The notes below the pieces were generated by a model. The model was not told the origin of the DNA. It did no database searches and saw nothing but the letters and a program-made list of their open reading frames with translations. DNA of 64,000 bases from an uncultured Lachnospiraceae bacterium. Its GTDB lineage: Bacteria; Bacillota; Clostridia; Lachnospirales; Lachnospiraceae. This document shows, piece by piece, positions 52,151 through 61,244 of the stretch. Where the stretch lies: NCBI GenBank assembly GCA_910586555.1, contig CAJUJY010000012.1, forward strand, positions 1-64,000, in the 5' to 3' direction. Each line of letters begins with the position of its first letter. Positions within the stretch are counted from its first letter, which is position 1. Both the position numbers and the translations under genes were made by a program.

Positions 52151-52189
52151 CCACATTTTACGGAAACAAACCGAACTTATTCCTTCTGC
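52151..52189 (-). pseudogene. fossil of an AraC-type regulator C-terminus
   Basis: On the minus strand this reads AEGISSVCFRKMW. The intact AraC protein at 56812-57669 ends VEGISPSKFRKMW. Nine of 13 residues agree, as do long stretches of DNA, and stop codons precede it. The rest of the former gene is not recognisable. Confidence 0.5.
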
Positions 52190-52242
52190 TTTCTATCTTC
52201 AGTAGTTTTCATAATACTCCTAAATACATAAAATTATTTACA

Positions 52243-53739
52243 TTAATATAAATCATCTGTTTTATGCTTTGAAAATGACTTAATGAGCGCTATTACTGCA
52301 CATAACATAATAAAAGAAAATGGTAATGCTCCTGCTATTGATATTGTTTGCAACATATTCAATCCATTTTCTGTAAATAAAATTAAAGATATAGCCATTA
52401 AAGATAAAACTATTCCCCAAATAATTTTATTCCATGCCTTTGGGTTTAAATTTCCATCTGAAGTTAATATTCCTAAAACGAATGTTGCGGAATCTGCAGA
52501 TGTAATAAAAAATATACACAATAAGATTACTATTAGTAATGAAATAATGCTTCCAAATGGGTAATTCTCTAATACTGCAAATAATGCTGTTGATGTATTT
52601 TTTATAGCTTCTTTTGCAATATCAATACCTAAATCCATTCCCAATCTTCCCATGATAGAAAACCAAATAGTTGAAACAAATGTTGGCACCATAACAACAC
52701 CAATACAAAATTCCTTTATCGTACGTCCCTCTGATATTCTAGCAATAAACACAGATGAAAATGGTGCCCAGGCTATCCACCAGCCCCAATAAAAAACAGT
52801 CCATGAACCATACCATTCTGAATTACCAAAAGCCCCTATAGACAAAGTATTCTCAATAATATTTTGTAAATAAATACCTGTACCTTCAATAATAGTATTA
52901 ATGATATTAATTGTATTGCCTATGTATAAACATATTATTGCTATAATGCAAAATAACCACACATTAATATTCGATAATAATTTTATTCCTTTATCAACGC
53001 CTGTTAATGCAGATGTCAAAAAAACCACTGTTACAATAATAATTATTATTGTAACAACTGTATTGTTTTGTGGAATGCCATACAATTTATTTAACCCTGC
53101 ATTAATCTGCATAGCACCAAGTCCTAAAGATGTTGATACACCTGCAATAGTAGCAATTACTGCTAAAATGTCAACTAATCTTCCTAATTTTCCATTAGCA
53201 GTTTCTTCTCCAAAAATAGGAATTAAAATAGGACTTATTAACCCTTTTTTCTTTTTTCTATACCAAAAATATGATAAAGCTAAAGCCAAAACTGCATAAT
53301 TTGACCAAGGATGTATTCCCCAATGTAAAAATGATTTTTGAATTGCGAATTTCATTGCATCATCTGATCCTGCTTTACATTCCAAAGGATTTGAAAAATA
53401 ATTTAAAGGTTCCGCAATTCCCCAAAAGACCAATCCTATTCCCATGCCTGCCGAAAACAACATTGCAAACCATGTGCGGAAAGAATATTTAGGGCTTGCA
53501 TTATCATCCCCCAATCTAATATTTTTATATTTACTAAAGAAACATAACCATAAAATAAAGCCAATGAAAACTGTCATTAATAGAACGTACCACCATCCCA
53601 TATATATAGTTATTGTATGTTTCATTGCATTCGCTATTTTTTCAAAAGAATCTGGGGCAGCTATTCCCCATACGACAAGCATTAAACATAAAACTATAGA
53701 TATTGAAAAAACAAAATTTATATGTTTTCTATTATTCAT
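52243..53739 (-). CDS. BCCT family betaine/choline/carnitine transporter
   Basis: 498 residues, about 12 membrane helices. The family signature is clear: AGMGIGLVFWGIAEPLNYF near 95-113 and a TVFYWGWWIAWAPFSSVFIAR stretch near 312-333 with ISEGRTIKEF after it. It imports a quaternary ammonium compound with sodium or protons. It stands in a polysaccharide locus, 45 bases after the ATP-grasp gene, and is probably co-transcribed with it. The DNA is very AT-rich. Osmoprotection is the default role; supply of choline for glycan decoration is possible, but no licA/licD-like gene is present. Confidence 0.92.
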   Translation of the reverse strand: MNNRKHINFVFSISIVLCLMLVVWGIAAPDSFEKIANAMKHTITIYMGWWYVLLMTVFIGFILWLCFFSKYKNIRLGDDNASPKYSFRTWFAMLFSAGMGIGLVFWGIAEPLNYFSNPLECKAGSDDAMKFAIQKSFLHWGIHPWSNYAVLALALSYFWYRKKKKGLISPILIPIFGEETANGKLGRLVDILAVIATIAGVSTSLGLGAMQINAGLNKLYGIPQNNTVVTIIIIIVTVVFLTSALTGVDKGIKLLSNINVWLFCIIAIICLYIGNTINIINTIIEGTGIYLQNIIENTLSIGAFGNSEWYGSWTVFYWGWWIAWAPFSSVFIARISEGRTIKEFCIGVVMVPTFVSTIWFSIMGRLGMDLGIDIAKEAIKNTSTALFAVLENYPFGSIISLLIVILLCIFFITSADSATFVLGILTSDGNLNPKAWNKIIWGIVLSLMAISLILFTENGLNMLQTISIAGALPFSFIMLCAVIALIKSFSKHKTDDLY

Positions 53740-53784
53740 TTTTTTCTAAACCTCCGATAAAGACAAAATAAACATTACTTAATA

Positions 53785-54960
53785 TTAATTTGATTTTTTA
53801 TGATAAATTTTTTTCTTTATAAAGCGCCTCATTTTACAATACCAATATATAATAGCAGGCTTTATATCCTTAGAGTTCCAGACATAAAGGCAATCAGCAT
53901 TTAATATACCTTTGAACCATTTTAAAATACTAATTTGCTTTAATCTTCTAACCCTGTGTTCAAAATCGCCAACTTCTGCTAATGCTATATAGTTATCTGG
54001 AATTTTTTTTCTTGCATTTATTGGTTTTTTTCCATTTAACATGCCATCAGCCCATAGCAAAGGAAGATTCATTCCTAGTTTTGTTGACGCATAGCTCCAG
54101 CCTGAATTTCTTAAATTAATTTCTAAAAACCAGTATTTTCCATCCTTATCAATCATAAATTCTGCCGAAAAAATGCCCTCATATCCGATTTCTTTAAACA
54201 TTTTATTTAAAATATTCTGGAAATATTTATCATTAAAATTACTCACCACCATTTCCATACTATAATAATCTGGTAAAATATAAGTATACTTTGATGCAAT
54301 GGATATAAATAAATCATTTCCATGGTTAATTGATATTCCATCTAAACACAATTCATTTACTTTATAGATAAATTGCTGTAATAAAATCCCCCCCCCCTTA
54401 ATAACTTTAAAAGCAGCCTTTAATTCCTCTTCTGTATAACAGACATAATAATCATCTTTCCATCCTATATATGATGTCAGTGGTTTAGTAATAACAGGAT
54501 AAACAATATCTTGTGGGATTTCTCCATTTTTAATCCGCCATGAAGCAGCAATATTAAGTCCATTTTTTTTAGCAAGTTCACATATAGTCCACTTATTCAT
54601 AAAATGCGTAATTCTTCCGCTCTCCCCTGCATTACTCACAAAAAAAATATCTTTTATTTCATCCCATTTCTTATCAAGCAATTCCGTAATATTGTCATCG
54701 CATGGAATTATAAAAGGTTTTAATTTATAATGGCTGAATTTTTTAAGTAAAATTTTATACATTTCTTCATAGTTATTAACAATAAAAAGCCTTCTTTTAT
54801 CTACATATTTACTTACAGAAGCAATTCTCATATCTGATTTAAGCAGCATAACAACTGGACAAATGCCATTCTCTCCCAGACTCCTTATTACACCAAGCGG
54901 ATTATAATGTTCATATCCCATTACAATAAATAAATGTTTTTTAATTCTATTAATATCCAT
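53785..54960 (-). CDS. ATP-grasp ligase with poly-G tract
   Basis: 391 residues. ATP-grasp fold like carbamoyl-phosphate synthase-type carboxylate-amine ligases found in polysaccharide clusters. It has a Rossmann-like N-terminus (IVMGYEHYNPLGVIRSLGENG), a nucleotide-binding lysine region (VYPVITKPLTSYIGW) and the metal-binding FLEINLRNSGW near 290. It may attach an amino acid to a sugar acid or lipid. A run of ten G (54388-54397) is read as KGGG in the middle of the gene. The ATG at 54960 has AAAGGAAA ahead and is preferred over 54975. It is driven by a repeat-containing promoter. Confidence 0.82.
   Translation of the reverse strand: MDINRIKKHLFIVMGYEHYNPLGVIRSLGENGICPVVMLLKSDMRIASVSKYVDKRRLFIVNNYEEMYKILLKKFSHYKLKPFIIPCDDNITELLDKKWDEIKDIFFVSNAGESGRITHFMNKWTICELAKKNGLNIAASWRIKNGEIPQDIVYPVITKPLTSYIGWKDDYYVCYTEEELKAAFKVIKGGGILLQQFIYKVNELCLDGISINHGNDLFISIASKYTYILPDYYSMEMVVSNFNDKYFQNILNKMFKEIGYEGIFSAEFMIDKDGKYWFLEINLRNSGWSYASTKLGMNLPLLWADGMLNGKKPINARKKIPDNYIALAEVGDFEHRVRRLKQISILKWFKGILNADCLYVWNSKDIKPAIIYWYCKMRRFIKKKIYHKKSN
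54388..54397 (-). repeat. G10 homopolymer in the ATP-grasp gene
   Basis: Ten C on the plus strand; coding strand reads AAG GGG GGG GGG ATT in frame. Loss or gain of one base would truncate the enzyme near residue 190. Confidence 0.85.
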
Positions 54961-54999
54961 TTCTTTTCCTTTCATATCTAAAGAAGTATAATTATTATA

Positions 55000-55063
55000 A
55001 TTTTATCAACATAAATAATTTAATTAAATTCACTATCTTGGGAAATTTTTATATTATCTTGGG
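55000..55063 (-). promoter_or_regulatory. ATP-grasp gene promoter with two 9-bp activator repeats
   Basis: On the minus strand CCCAAGATA at 55063-55055 and 55042-55034, 21 bases start to start, then weak -35 TTTAAT, a 17-base spacer and TAAAAT (55005-55000). Spacing from repeat to -10 is 28 bases, as at gmd. Confidence 0.7.
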
Positions 55064-55407
55064 GTTTTATAAGATATATACATCTTCATATTTGTAACCA
55101 ACATTATATATATATAATCCCTTATTTTATATTAATACTTAATTTTTGTATAATAAATTTTAAATTTTATAATAATACAACAAAAAATATAGTTAACAGC
55201 AAAATAGAAGATGACTATATATGTCTTCCTTCATTACTTGACTGTATATGTATAACAAAGAATGTATAAATAATATTAGATACTACTATCCTTTGTTTTC
55301 TTTTACACAGTTTAATATTTTTTTCATATTTCCTATTCTTTTGACAACTCATAAATAAACATATATATATTAAATTTATTTCTGTTTTTAATTTAATCAG
55401 AATATTT
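55064..55407. other. AT-rich intergenic region
   Basis: About 340 bases between the activated promoter and the end of the acyltransferase gene. Very AT-rich with TA repeats. I see no gene, no clear terminator and no repeat of the kinds listed elsewhere. Confidence 0.5.
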
Positions 55408-56502
55408 TTATAAAATCTTATTAACTATATGAATTTTCTTAGCTATACCAATTATAACAATTCCTAAAAACATTGTTACTAAAAGCCATATAAAACAAGC
55501 AATTAGTGATGGCATAAAACCAGATAACCAGATATATACAAAATTTGTAATAGCTTCTAACATATTTTCAAGCAAATAAATTCCAAACATTGTACCACTG
55601 GCAAATTTAATAATTTTATAAATAGTTTTTTTATTTTCCAGTTCATTACTATTAAAAAATTTTTCTGAAAATTGTTTTATAGTAATAAAAATAAAAATTG
55701 CTACTGTACTATAAAACATTGTAATATATCTTTCCCCCCAGTTACCTGTCTGGTTAAAATTCCATATAGTAAGCTTGGCTGCTGCTAAAATACCTGTAAC
55801 TGCTATTATCATTAATAATGGATAAAACCATTTATATTTCTTATATAGCTGTACCCCCCCCCACCAGTTTCTATCAATATAAAAACCAAATAATGGGAAT
55901 ATTGTAGTAAAAGAATTTAAAAAAACGCTAAAATTAATTCTTTCTATATTAAACGCTATACAAATTAAAGGAAATAAATCCATTGTTATAACAGTTATCA
56001 AAAATAAATATATAAATTCTTTTTCATTTATATTTACTGCAATTTTTCTAAGAAATGGGAGCATAACTAAAAATGATATATAACTATATAGATACCAATA
56101 TGTTGTTCTTACTGGTCCGCTTAACATATTTACAAAAATATCTTTTATATTAAATCCATCAAAAGAATCATTTATAATACAATTATATATAGCCTGAATA
56201 TAAGTAAAAATTACTAAAACTATCAAAAACCTTAAAACACGTTTTTTCCATATTTCTTTTATTGTTTCTTCTTTCCCTAATAAAAGAGCGCCAGAAATCA
56301 TAAATAAAAGCGGATTATTGATAGTTCTAAAACAGTCAAATATAACATAAATATATCTTAAAAAATTATTATCTGTTACTGTATATAACTTAGATCCACG
56401 TATTCCTGTATGAGTAAATAATACTAAAAAAATAGCTGTAATCCTTAATATATCAAGATAAATTTTTCTGTTAAAATTATTCTTTATAGAGTACTTTTCC
56501 AT
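55408..56502 (-). CDS. acyltransferase family 3 membrane protein with poly-G tract
   Basis: 364 residues, about ten membrane helices. It starts with the catalytic-histidine segment YLDILRITAIFLVLFTHTG typical of OafA/WecH-type enzymes that O-acetylate surface polysaccharides. A run of nine G (55854-55862) encodes part of RNWWGGVQL near residue 215; a C6 run lies nearby at 55734-55739. The ATG at 56502 has AGGAGA six bases ahead. It is monocistronic with its own promoter at 56528-56555. Confidence 0.85.
   Translation of the reverse strand: MEKYSIKNNFNRKIYLDILRITAIFLVLFTHTGIRGSKLYTVTDNNFLRYIYVIFDCFRTINNPLLFMISGALLLGKEETIKEIWKKRVLRFLIVLVIFTYIQAIYNCIINDSFDGFNIKDIFVNMLSGPVRTTYWYLYSYISFLVMLPFLRKIAVNINEKEFIYLFLITVITMDLFPLICIAFNIERINFSVFLNSFTTIFPLFGFYIDRNWWGGVQLYKKYKWFYPLLMIIAVTGILAAAKLTIWNFNQTGNWGERYITMFYSTVAIFIFITIKQFSEKFFNSNELENKKTIYKIIKFASGTMFGIYLLENMLEAITNFVYIWLSGFMPSLIACFIWLLVTMFLGIVIIGIAKKIHIVNKIL
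55854..55862 (-). repeat. G9 homopolymer in the acyltransferase gene
   Basis: Nine C on the plus strand, in frame on the coding strand. Third long G run in the locus. Confidence 0.85.
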
Positions 56503-56527
56503 TATTCTTCTCCTATTAATTTGCATT

Positions 56528-56555
56528 ATTATATTTTTTTATCTACTTTAATCAA
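56528..56555 (-). promoter_or_regulatory. promoter of the acyltransferase gene
   Basis: On the minus strand TTGATT (56555-56550), a 16-base spacer and TATAAT (56533-56528). The remainder up to 56811 is AT-rich without a gene. Confidence 0.55.
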
Positions 56556-56811
56556 AGCATAAATAAATATCTGAATATACTGTTTTTCTCAAATAGAAAC
56601 TCTCAGATAATTGCCAAATTTACATATATTTAGATATGTTTTAATTAATATTTTATTTTCTATTTTCATACTGTAAGCAATAGCTTATACTTTAGTTTTT
56701 AGTTTTATAAAAATAAAATTACCTGTTAATAAATAAATGTTTTTTATATAAAAAAGTTTTATAATATATTTTTTCCCTTTAGTTATAACATATTTATATA
56801 AATAATTACGT

Positions 56812-57669
56812 TTACCACATTTTCCTAAATTTACTTGGACTTATTCCTTCTACCTTTTTAAAAAGCCTGCTAAAATAAGCAGCACCATTAACTCCTATAT
56901 TATATGCAATTTCATCTAATGTCTTATCAGTAAAACGCAGCATCTTTTTTGCTTCAGTAATTCTTACGCTTGTCAAATAGTCATTTATTGTAATACCATA
57001 TTGTTTTTTAAACTGCTCACATAAATAGAATTTATCCATTAAAAAATGATTTGCCAGATTATTAAGGGTGATTTTAGTATTATATTTATTATCTAAAAAA
57101 ATACGTACTTCCTGGATTTCCCTTTGTCTATCTGTCAATCCTATATTTTCAGGATCCCATGCATCTTCCATAAGATAAACTAATAAATTTGAAAGCAATA
57201 AATTAATTTTCATATCCTTTACATACGAAAATGATACTGCTTCATCATAAAGATTGTCCAAAAGAGTAGAATAGCTATTAGAAGAAGCCTGGAATACAGG
57301 TTTACCACCACGTTTTTTATATTTATCATAAATGCTTTTCATTTCTGGTCCATTAAAGTGACACCATTTAAGTTTCCACAGTTCTTCAGATGTTGTATGC
57401 GAATATGGTTTATTACAATCTATAAATACACAATCATTAGGATACAACTCAAATTCCCTTCCTTCATATGTAAGTATGCCTGCACCAGAAAGCACGATAA
57501 AAAATAAATATGATATTAAATTTTCACGTGATGATTTATGTACATCTGTAGCAGACAAAGTACCTGTTTCCTGGAGATACAAAAGAGAAGAACGCGCAAA
57601 TAAAGAAGGCGTATAAATTATACGGTTAGAAGAAACATTTGGTGAATTTGTAAATAATGATTGAAACAT
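56812..57669 (-). CDS. AraC family transcriptional regulator
   Basis: 285 residues. An N-terminal cupin-like ligand domain (about 15-165) with HFNGPEMKSIYDKY, then two helix-turn-helix motifs (about 190-285): TLNNLANHFLMDKFYLCEQFK and TLDEIAYNIGVNGAAYFSRLF, ending GISPSKFRKMW. AraC proteins of this kind sense sugars. AGGAGG precedes the ATG. It sits inside the polysaccharide locus and could control it, but its operator is not known. A fossil of a paralogue's end lies at 52151-52189. Confidence 0.93.
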   Translation of the reverse strand: MFQSLFTNSPNVSSNRIIYTPSLFARSSLLYLQETGTLSATDVHKSSRENLISYLFFIVLSGAGILTYEGREFELYPNDCVFIDCNKPYSHTTSEELWKLKWCHFNGPEMKSIYDKYKKRGGKPVFQASSNSYSTLLDNLYDEAVSFSYVKDMKINLLLSNLLVYLMEDAWDPENIGLTDRQREIQEVRIFLDNKYNTKITLNNLANHFLMDKFYLCEQFKKQYGITINDYLTSVRITEAKKMLRFTDKTLDEIAYNIGVNGAAYFSRLFKKVEGISPSKFRKMW

Positions 57670-57708
57670 TTAGCATCCTCCTATTAAAAAATATTATTTC
57701 TATAAATT

Positions 57709-58773
57709 TTATTCAATCATTTTGCTACAAAACTGCTCTACTTCATCTGCTGTAAATCCTAAATCATAAAAATAATTCTTGCATTTTTGCCAAAAACTAT
57801 GCCCTTCATAATTTTTTTCGATGTAATCTATCATTTCTTTAAATGCAACGCCTTCAGTACCTTCTCCATATTCCCGCATACCAAAAATAGAAAATGAGGA
57901 CAATTCGTAATCCCTCACAATATCCTTTTTTGAAACACCAAGAATGCCTTCCAGCAAAGCTATAACTGTTCCAGTACGGTCACACCCTCCCCAACAGTGA
58001 ATATAGATTGGCTTATCATTTAACACGCAATCAAATATATATCGATAAACCGTACTATATGCTTCAAAATCTGAAATACCATCAACATATGCCATAACCG
58101 GAAGCCTTGAGTAATCTATATATTCTTGAACTGGATATGCGACATTTTCTATTTCTGCATCTGATCTAAGATCAACCTCTGCTTTAATCCCTGTATCTAT
58201 AAATGCTTGAATCCCCTTTTCTGTTATTTCTATGTTGTGATTGCCATCCAGTTCACTGCCACGATATATCATTCCATATTTGATTGGTCCGTTAGGAGTA
58301 TCCCATCCTCCTATGTCACGGATATTGTAAACCCCGTCAATCCATAGCATTCTTACTGAGCCGCTAACAAAAAAAGATCCTCTTTTTACAATTTCGTCAT
58401 TTTCATCAGATTTAACACGATAGTAATAGAGAGTATCCGGTGTCAAATTATAGATGTTATTAGATCCATCTGTGCATACATATTTGATATAGTCTTCAAA
58501 TCCAAAAGAAGATGAAATTTCCAATATTCCATCTGTAGGAGATTTAACTATAACCGGATTAGGAAGATCATTTTTCTTATACTCTTCATCTGTATAATCT
58601 GCTATTGTTTTATCATCTGTATGTTTAAGATATGCTCTTAATGTTTCATTTTCTATAGAACTCTGCTTTGTTGTCCAGTTGAAGTATAGACATAATGCCG
58701 CTGGCCCAGAAAAAGCCACGAGTCCAATGATTATTAAAATACATAAGATTTTATGTTTTTTCTTTCTATGCAT
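57709..58773 (-). CDS. membrane-anchored tyrosine-type phosphatase
   Basis: 354 residues. A basic N-terminus and one membrane helix (about 8-30), then a spacer domain and a Y_phosphatase3-type domain with YNIRDIGGWDTPNGPIKYGM and the active-site loop IHCWGGCDRTGTVIAL (Cys-x5-Arg) near 265. By topology the catalytic domain lies outside the membrane. It may be a phosphatase for an exported or lipid-linked phosphate ester rather than for a cytoplasmic tyrosine kinase. The ATG at 58773 has GAGGAGG at seven bases, better than the ATG at 58779. Confidence 0.85.
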   Translation of the reverse strand: MHRKKKHKILCILIIIGLVAFSGPAALCLYFNWTTKQSSIENETLRAYLKHTDDKTIADYTDEEYKKNDLPNPVIVKSPTDGILEISSSFGFEDYIKYVCTDGSNNIYNLTPDTLYYYRVKSDENDEIVKRGSFFVSGSVRMLWIDGVYNIRDIGGWDTPNGPIKYGMIYRGSELDGNHNIEITEKGIQAFIDTGIKAEVDLRSDAEIENVAYPVQEYIDYSRLPVMAYVDGISDFEAYSTVYRYIFDCVLNDKPIYIHCWGGCDRTGTVIALLEGILGVSKKDIVRDYELSSFSIFGMREYGEGTEGVAFKEMIDYIEKNYEGHSFWQKCKNYFYDLGFTADEVEQFCSKMIE

Positions 58774-58843
58774 ATCCATGCCTCCTCAAGACCATAGCGT
58801 CATAACAAGGGCAGAAGAAATTGCCGGAAAAATCTTTTCTGCT

Positions 58844-59818
58844 TCAAGTGATTATTTTGCAAATTTTGTTAATAATTATCGCAAACGCAAAAGAACAAAT
58901 GAAAAATAACACCCATATAATGAAATAATCTTGAAACAAATATGTTGCGTTATAGTGTTTTACGCATTGTATTATATACACATGGACTAGATAAAATTCC
59001 AGGGATACCTCCCCCATCTTGTCTAAAAGCTTAACTTTCTTCACTTTGTCCAACAAATAAGATGTGATGGACACAAACAAAAAGCTGCTCCCTAATTTAT
59101 AAATTCCTGTCAAAGACAATGTTAAAGCAGGTAAAATTCCCCGCAGGACGAGCGCTCCAATTGCTGCACCAACTGCAATAAGTACAGATTCACGCTTAAC
59201 ATTATGTCCTCTGTTGTTCTTTTCACCAAGCAAAATACCAAGAATATATGCCGGAAATGCATGTAAAAAATGTACATACCTTTCATAAAAAAAATGGTTA
59301 TAAACATCCAGTAACATATTAATTAATACAGCAATCACTATTAGAAAATATAATCTTGGACTTAATTCTTTTTCTTTGTTCCGTTTGCTAAAAGCAAAGG
59401 CGGAAATGCAATACATCAGCAATATAAATGATACATACCAGCCCACATCATTATAAGCGAACCAATATTGCAATGTTGATAGGCGGAGCAGCCAGGAATA
59501 AACACTCCTGTTTAAGATAGAAGCATTAAATATGATTGCTATAATAATGTATGGAACATAAACACGTTTCAATCTTCTTTTCGCCCATATCATTAAATCA
59601 TTATTCTTATTAAGGGAAAAATAAATACCAATGCCGGATAACAAGCAGAACACATCAACCCCAAATGTTCCCCATAGCTCAAAAGGCTTATAAAGAATAT
59701 AGTTGCATACCAACAATTCCTGTTGAACAGAGTGCATCATAAAAATACTTATTGCAGCAATACCCATTAATTCAATTCTAAATTGACTTACCAGGTTCAA
59801 ATTAGTTTCTATTTTCAT
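58844..59818 (-). CDS. second acyltransferase family 3 membrane protein
   Basis: 324 residues, about nine membrane helices. It starts with FRIELMGIAAISIFMMHSVQ and has WGTFGVDVFCLLSGIGIYFS, the family-3 acyltransferase pattern, then LKRVYVPYIIIA. It is not closely similar to the acyltransferase at 55408-56502 and has no G run. AAAGGGG lies five bases before the ATG at 59818; the open frame beyond that has no site. It likely O-acetylates a glycan or lipid carrier product of this locus. Confidence 0.85.
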   Translation of the reverse strand: MKIETNLNLVSQFRIELMGIAAISIFMMHSVQQELLVCNYILYKPFELWGTFGVDVFCLLSGIGIYFSLNKNNDLMIWAKRRLKRVYVPYIIIAIIFNASILNRSVYSWLLRLSTLQYWFAYNDVGWYVSFILLMYCISAFAFSKRNKEKELSPRLYFLIVIAVLINMLLDVYNHFFYERYVHFLHAFPAYILGILLGEKNNRGHNVKRESVLIAVGAAIGALVLRGILPALTLSLTGIYKLGSSFLFVSITSYLLDKVKKVKLLDKMGEVSLEFYLVHVYIIQCVKHYNATYLFQDYFIIWVLFFICSFAFAIIINKICKIIT

Positions 59819-59904
59819 TTTACACCCCTTTAGTTTCTTTTTTGAAAAGTTATCCCAGTCAAAGGCATCAATGCAAACAGACAATGTTTTTATCGATTCA
59901 GCAC

Positions 59905-61137
59905 CTACTCCGTTATCTGAAAATCCTGCACGACTTTCTTTGCAAAGTTGATTATGCTCTTACAATAATACCGTTTATTTTCTTCTATTTTTTTTTCTAC
60001 AAGATCATCAGGCAGTCTATCGTCCAAACTATGATCTAACATTAGTTTTGCCAATTCCGATGAATTGTTAGGATTAAAAAAATACACATTATCATATCCA
60101 ATGATTTCACGATTAACTCTTATATCGGAAATCAAACATGTTATGCCAAGGCATAACGCATTATAAACTGCCCCGCCTCCTGGTCCGCCTTCGCACAAAG
60201 TAGGCTGAATCAATCCTGCCGCATTTCTCATAATTGCAATTTGATCTGGTTTTGGTATATATCCAAGGAAATGAATATTCTGTTGACAATTCATCCCTTT
60301 CACTCTATTAATTAGCTTTTTTATGTATTCCGGATTTCTAGAATCTTCTATTTTACCCGAACAAACAATATGAATATCATGATAGCCATCATTGTACAAT
60401 TTTTCCAAAGCATCAAATGCAACTAAATGGTTTTTATGATGCCAAAACTGATTGGAAATCATAAAATATCTATTTGGCAAATTATATAACGACAAATTAC
60501 TATTATCAAAATATTCAGGTTTTTGAAACGGCGCAAACGGTAACACAAAAATAGTGCTGTCATTCTCTGGATAGAATTTTTTGATATCATTTTTAACATC
60601 TTTTGCATTTACGATAATGTATTTAGAATTTTCTAGCCTGACTCCAAGTTCTTCTTTACGTATCTTAATATCATTTTCACTGAACAATTCTGGCAAATAT
60701 TCATGCTGGAAGTCATACATATATCCAACCCACGGAACCTTTGTGTTTCCAATAAAATAGCCATTATATGGCATCAGGATATCAATAGAATGTTTGTGCA
60801 AACAGTCCATTATCTTGCGGTCATCATCGTAATAATTGCCTTTATACCAGAGAATCCTGGTATTAGGAGAACACTCCTGAAAAACACTTATCAGCTTATC
60901 ATATCTCGAATGATAATTCTTTACTTCGGATCGTATCCTGTTAATTGAGAGTTTATTTTTCAGCACGATTTTCATTATTTTTGCCATCTTTAAAAAGAAG
61001 CCATCATCCTTTAATAAGATATACGAACTTGCTGAAACATCGTTTTCAATACCCTGTGCAATAGTAGCAATAAAATCTATACCTCCATCCCAAAGATAAA
61101 AGTTTTTTGCTGTAATACCGATACGTATTTGATCCAT
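59905..61137 (-). CDS. glycosyltransferase, GT1/GT4-like
   Basis: 410 residues. GT-B fold with two Rossmann-like halves. The C-terminal half has NQFWHHKNHLVAFDALEKL, VCSGKIEDSRNP and LGYIPKPDQIAIM. It then carries the glycine-rich donor-binding region QPTLCEGGPGGGAVYNAL followed by NREIIGYDNVYFF. A retaining transferase using a nucleotide sugar is likely. It has AGGTG ahead of the ATG and lies between a NeuD-like gene and the second acyltransferase. Confidence 0.85.
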   Translation of the reverse strand: MDQIRIGITAKNFYLWDGGIDFIATIAQGIENDVSASSYILLKDDGFFLKMAKIMKIVLKNKLSINRIRSEVKNYHSRYDKLISVFQECSPNTRILWYKGNYYDDDRKIMDCLHKHSIDILMPYNGYFIGNTKVPWVGYMYDFQHEYLPELFSENDIKIRKEELGVRLENSKYIIVNAKDVKNDIKKFYPENDSTIFVLPFAPFQKPEYFDNSNLSLYNLPNRYFMISNQFWHHKNHLVAFDALEKLYNDGYHDIHIVCSGKIEDSRNPEYIKKLINRVKGMNCQQNIHFLGYIPKPDQIAIMRNAAGLIQPTLCEGGPGGGAVYNALCLGITCLISDIRVNREIIGYDNVYFFNPNNSSELAKLMLDHSLDDRLPDDLVEKKIEENKRYYCKSIINFAKKVVQDFQITE

Positions 61138-61244
61138 TATTAAAACACCTCAAAATAAATATATTACATCCTGTCCAATGATATCCACATAGAATAATGT
61201 TCATAATAATATTCTTTCCTTAATATGGGAGAAAAGAAATACTT

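Noticed and set aside
55734..55739. C6 run in the acyltransferase gene as a second switch
   Set aside because: Too short to be called a contingency tract beside the G9 run in the same gene.
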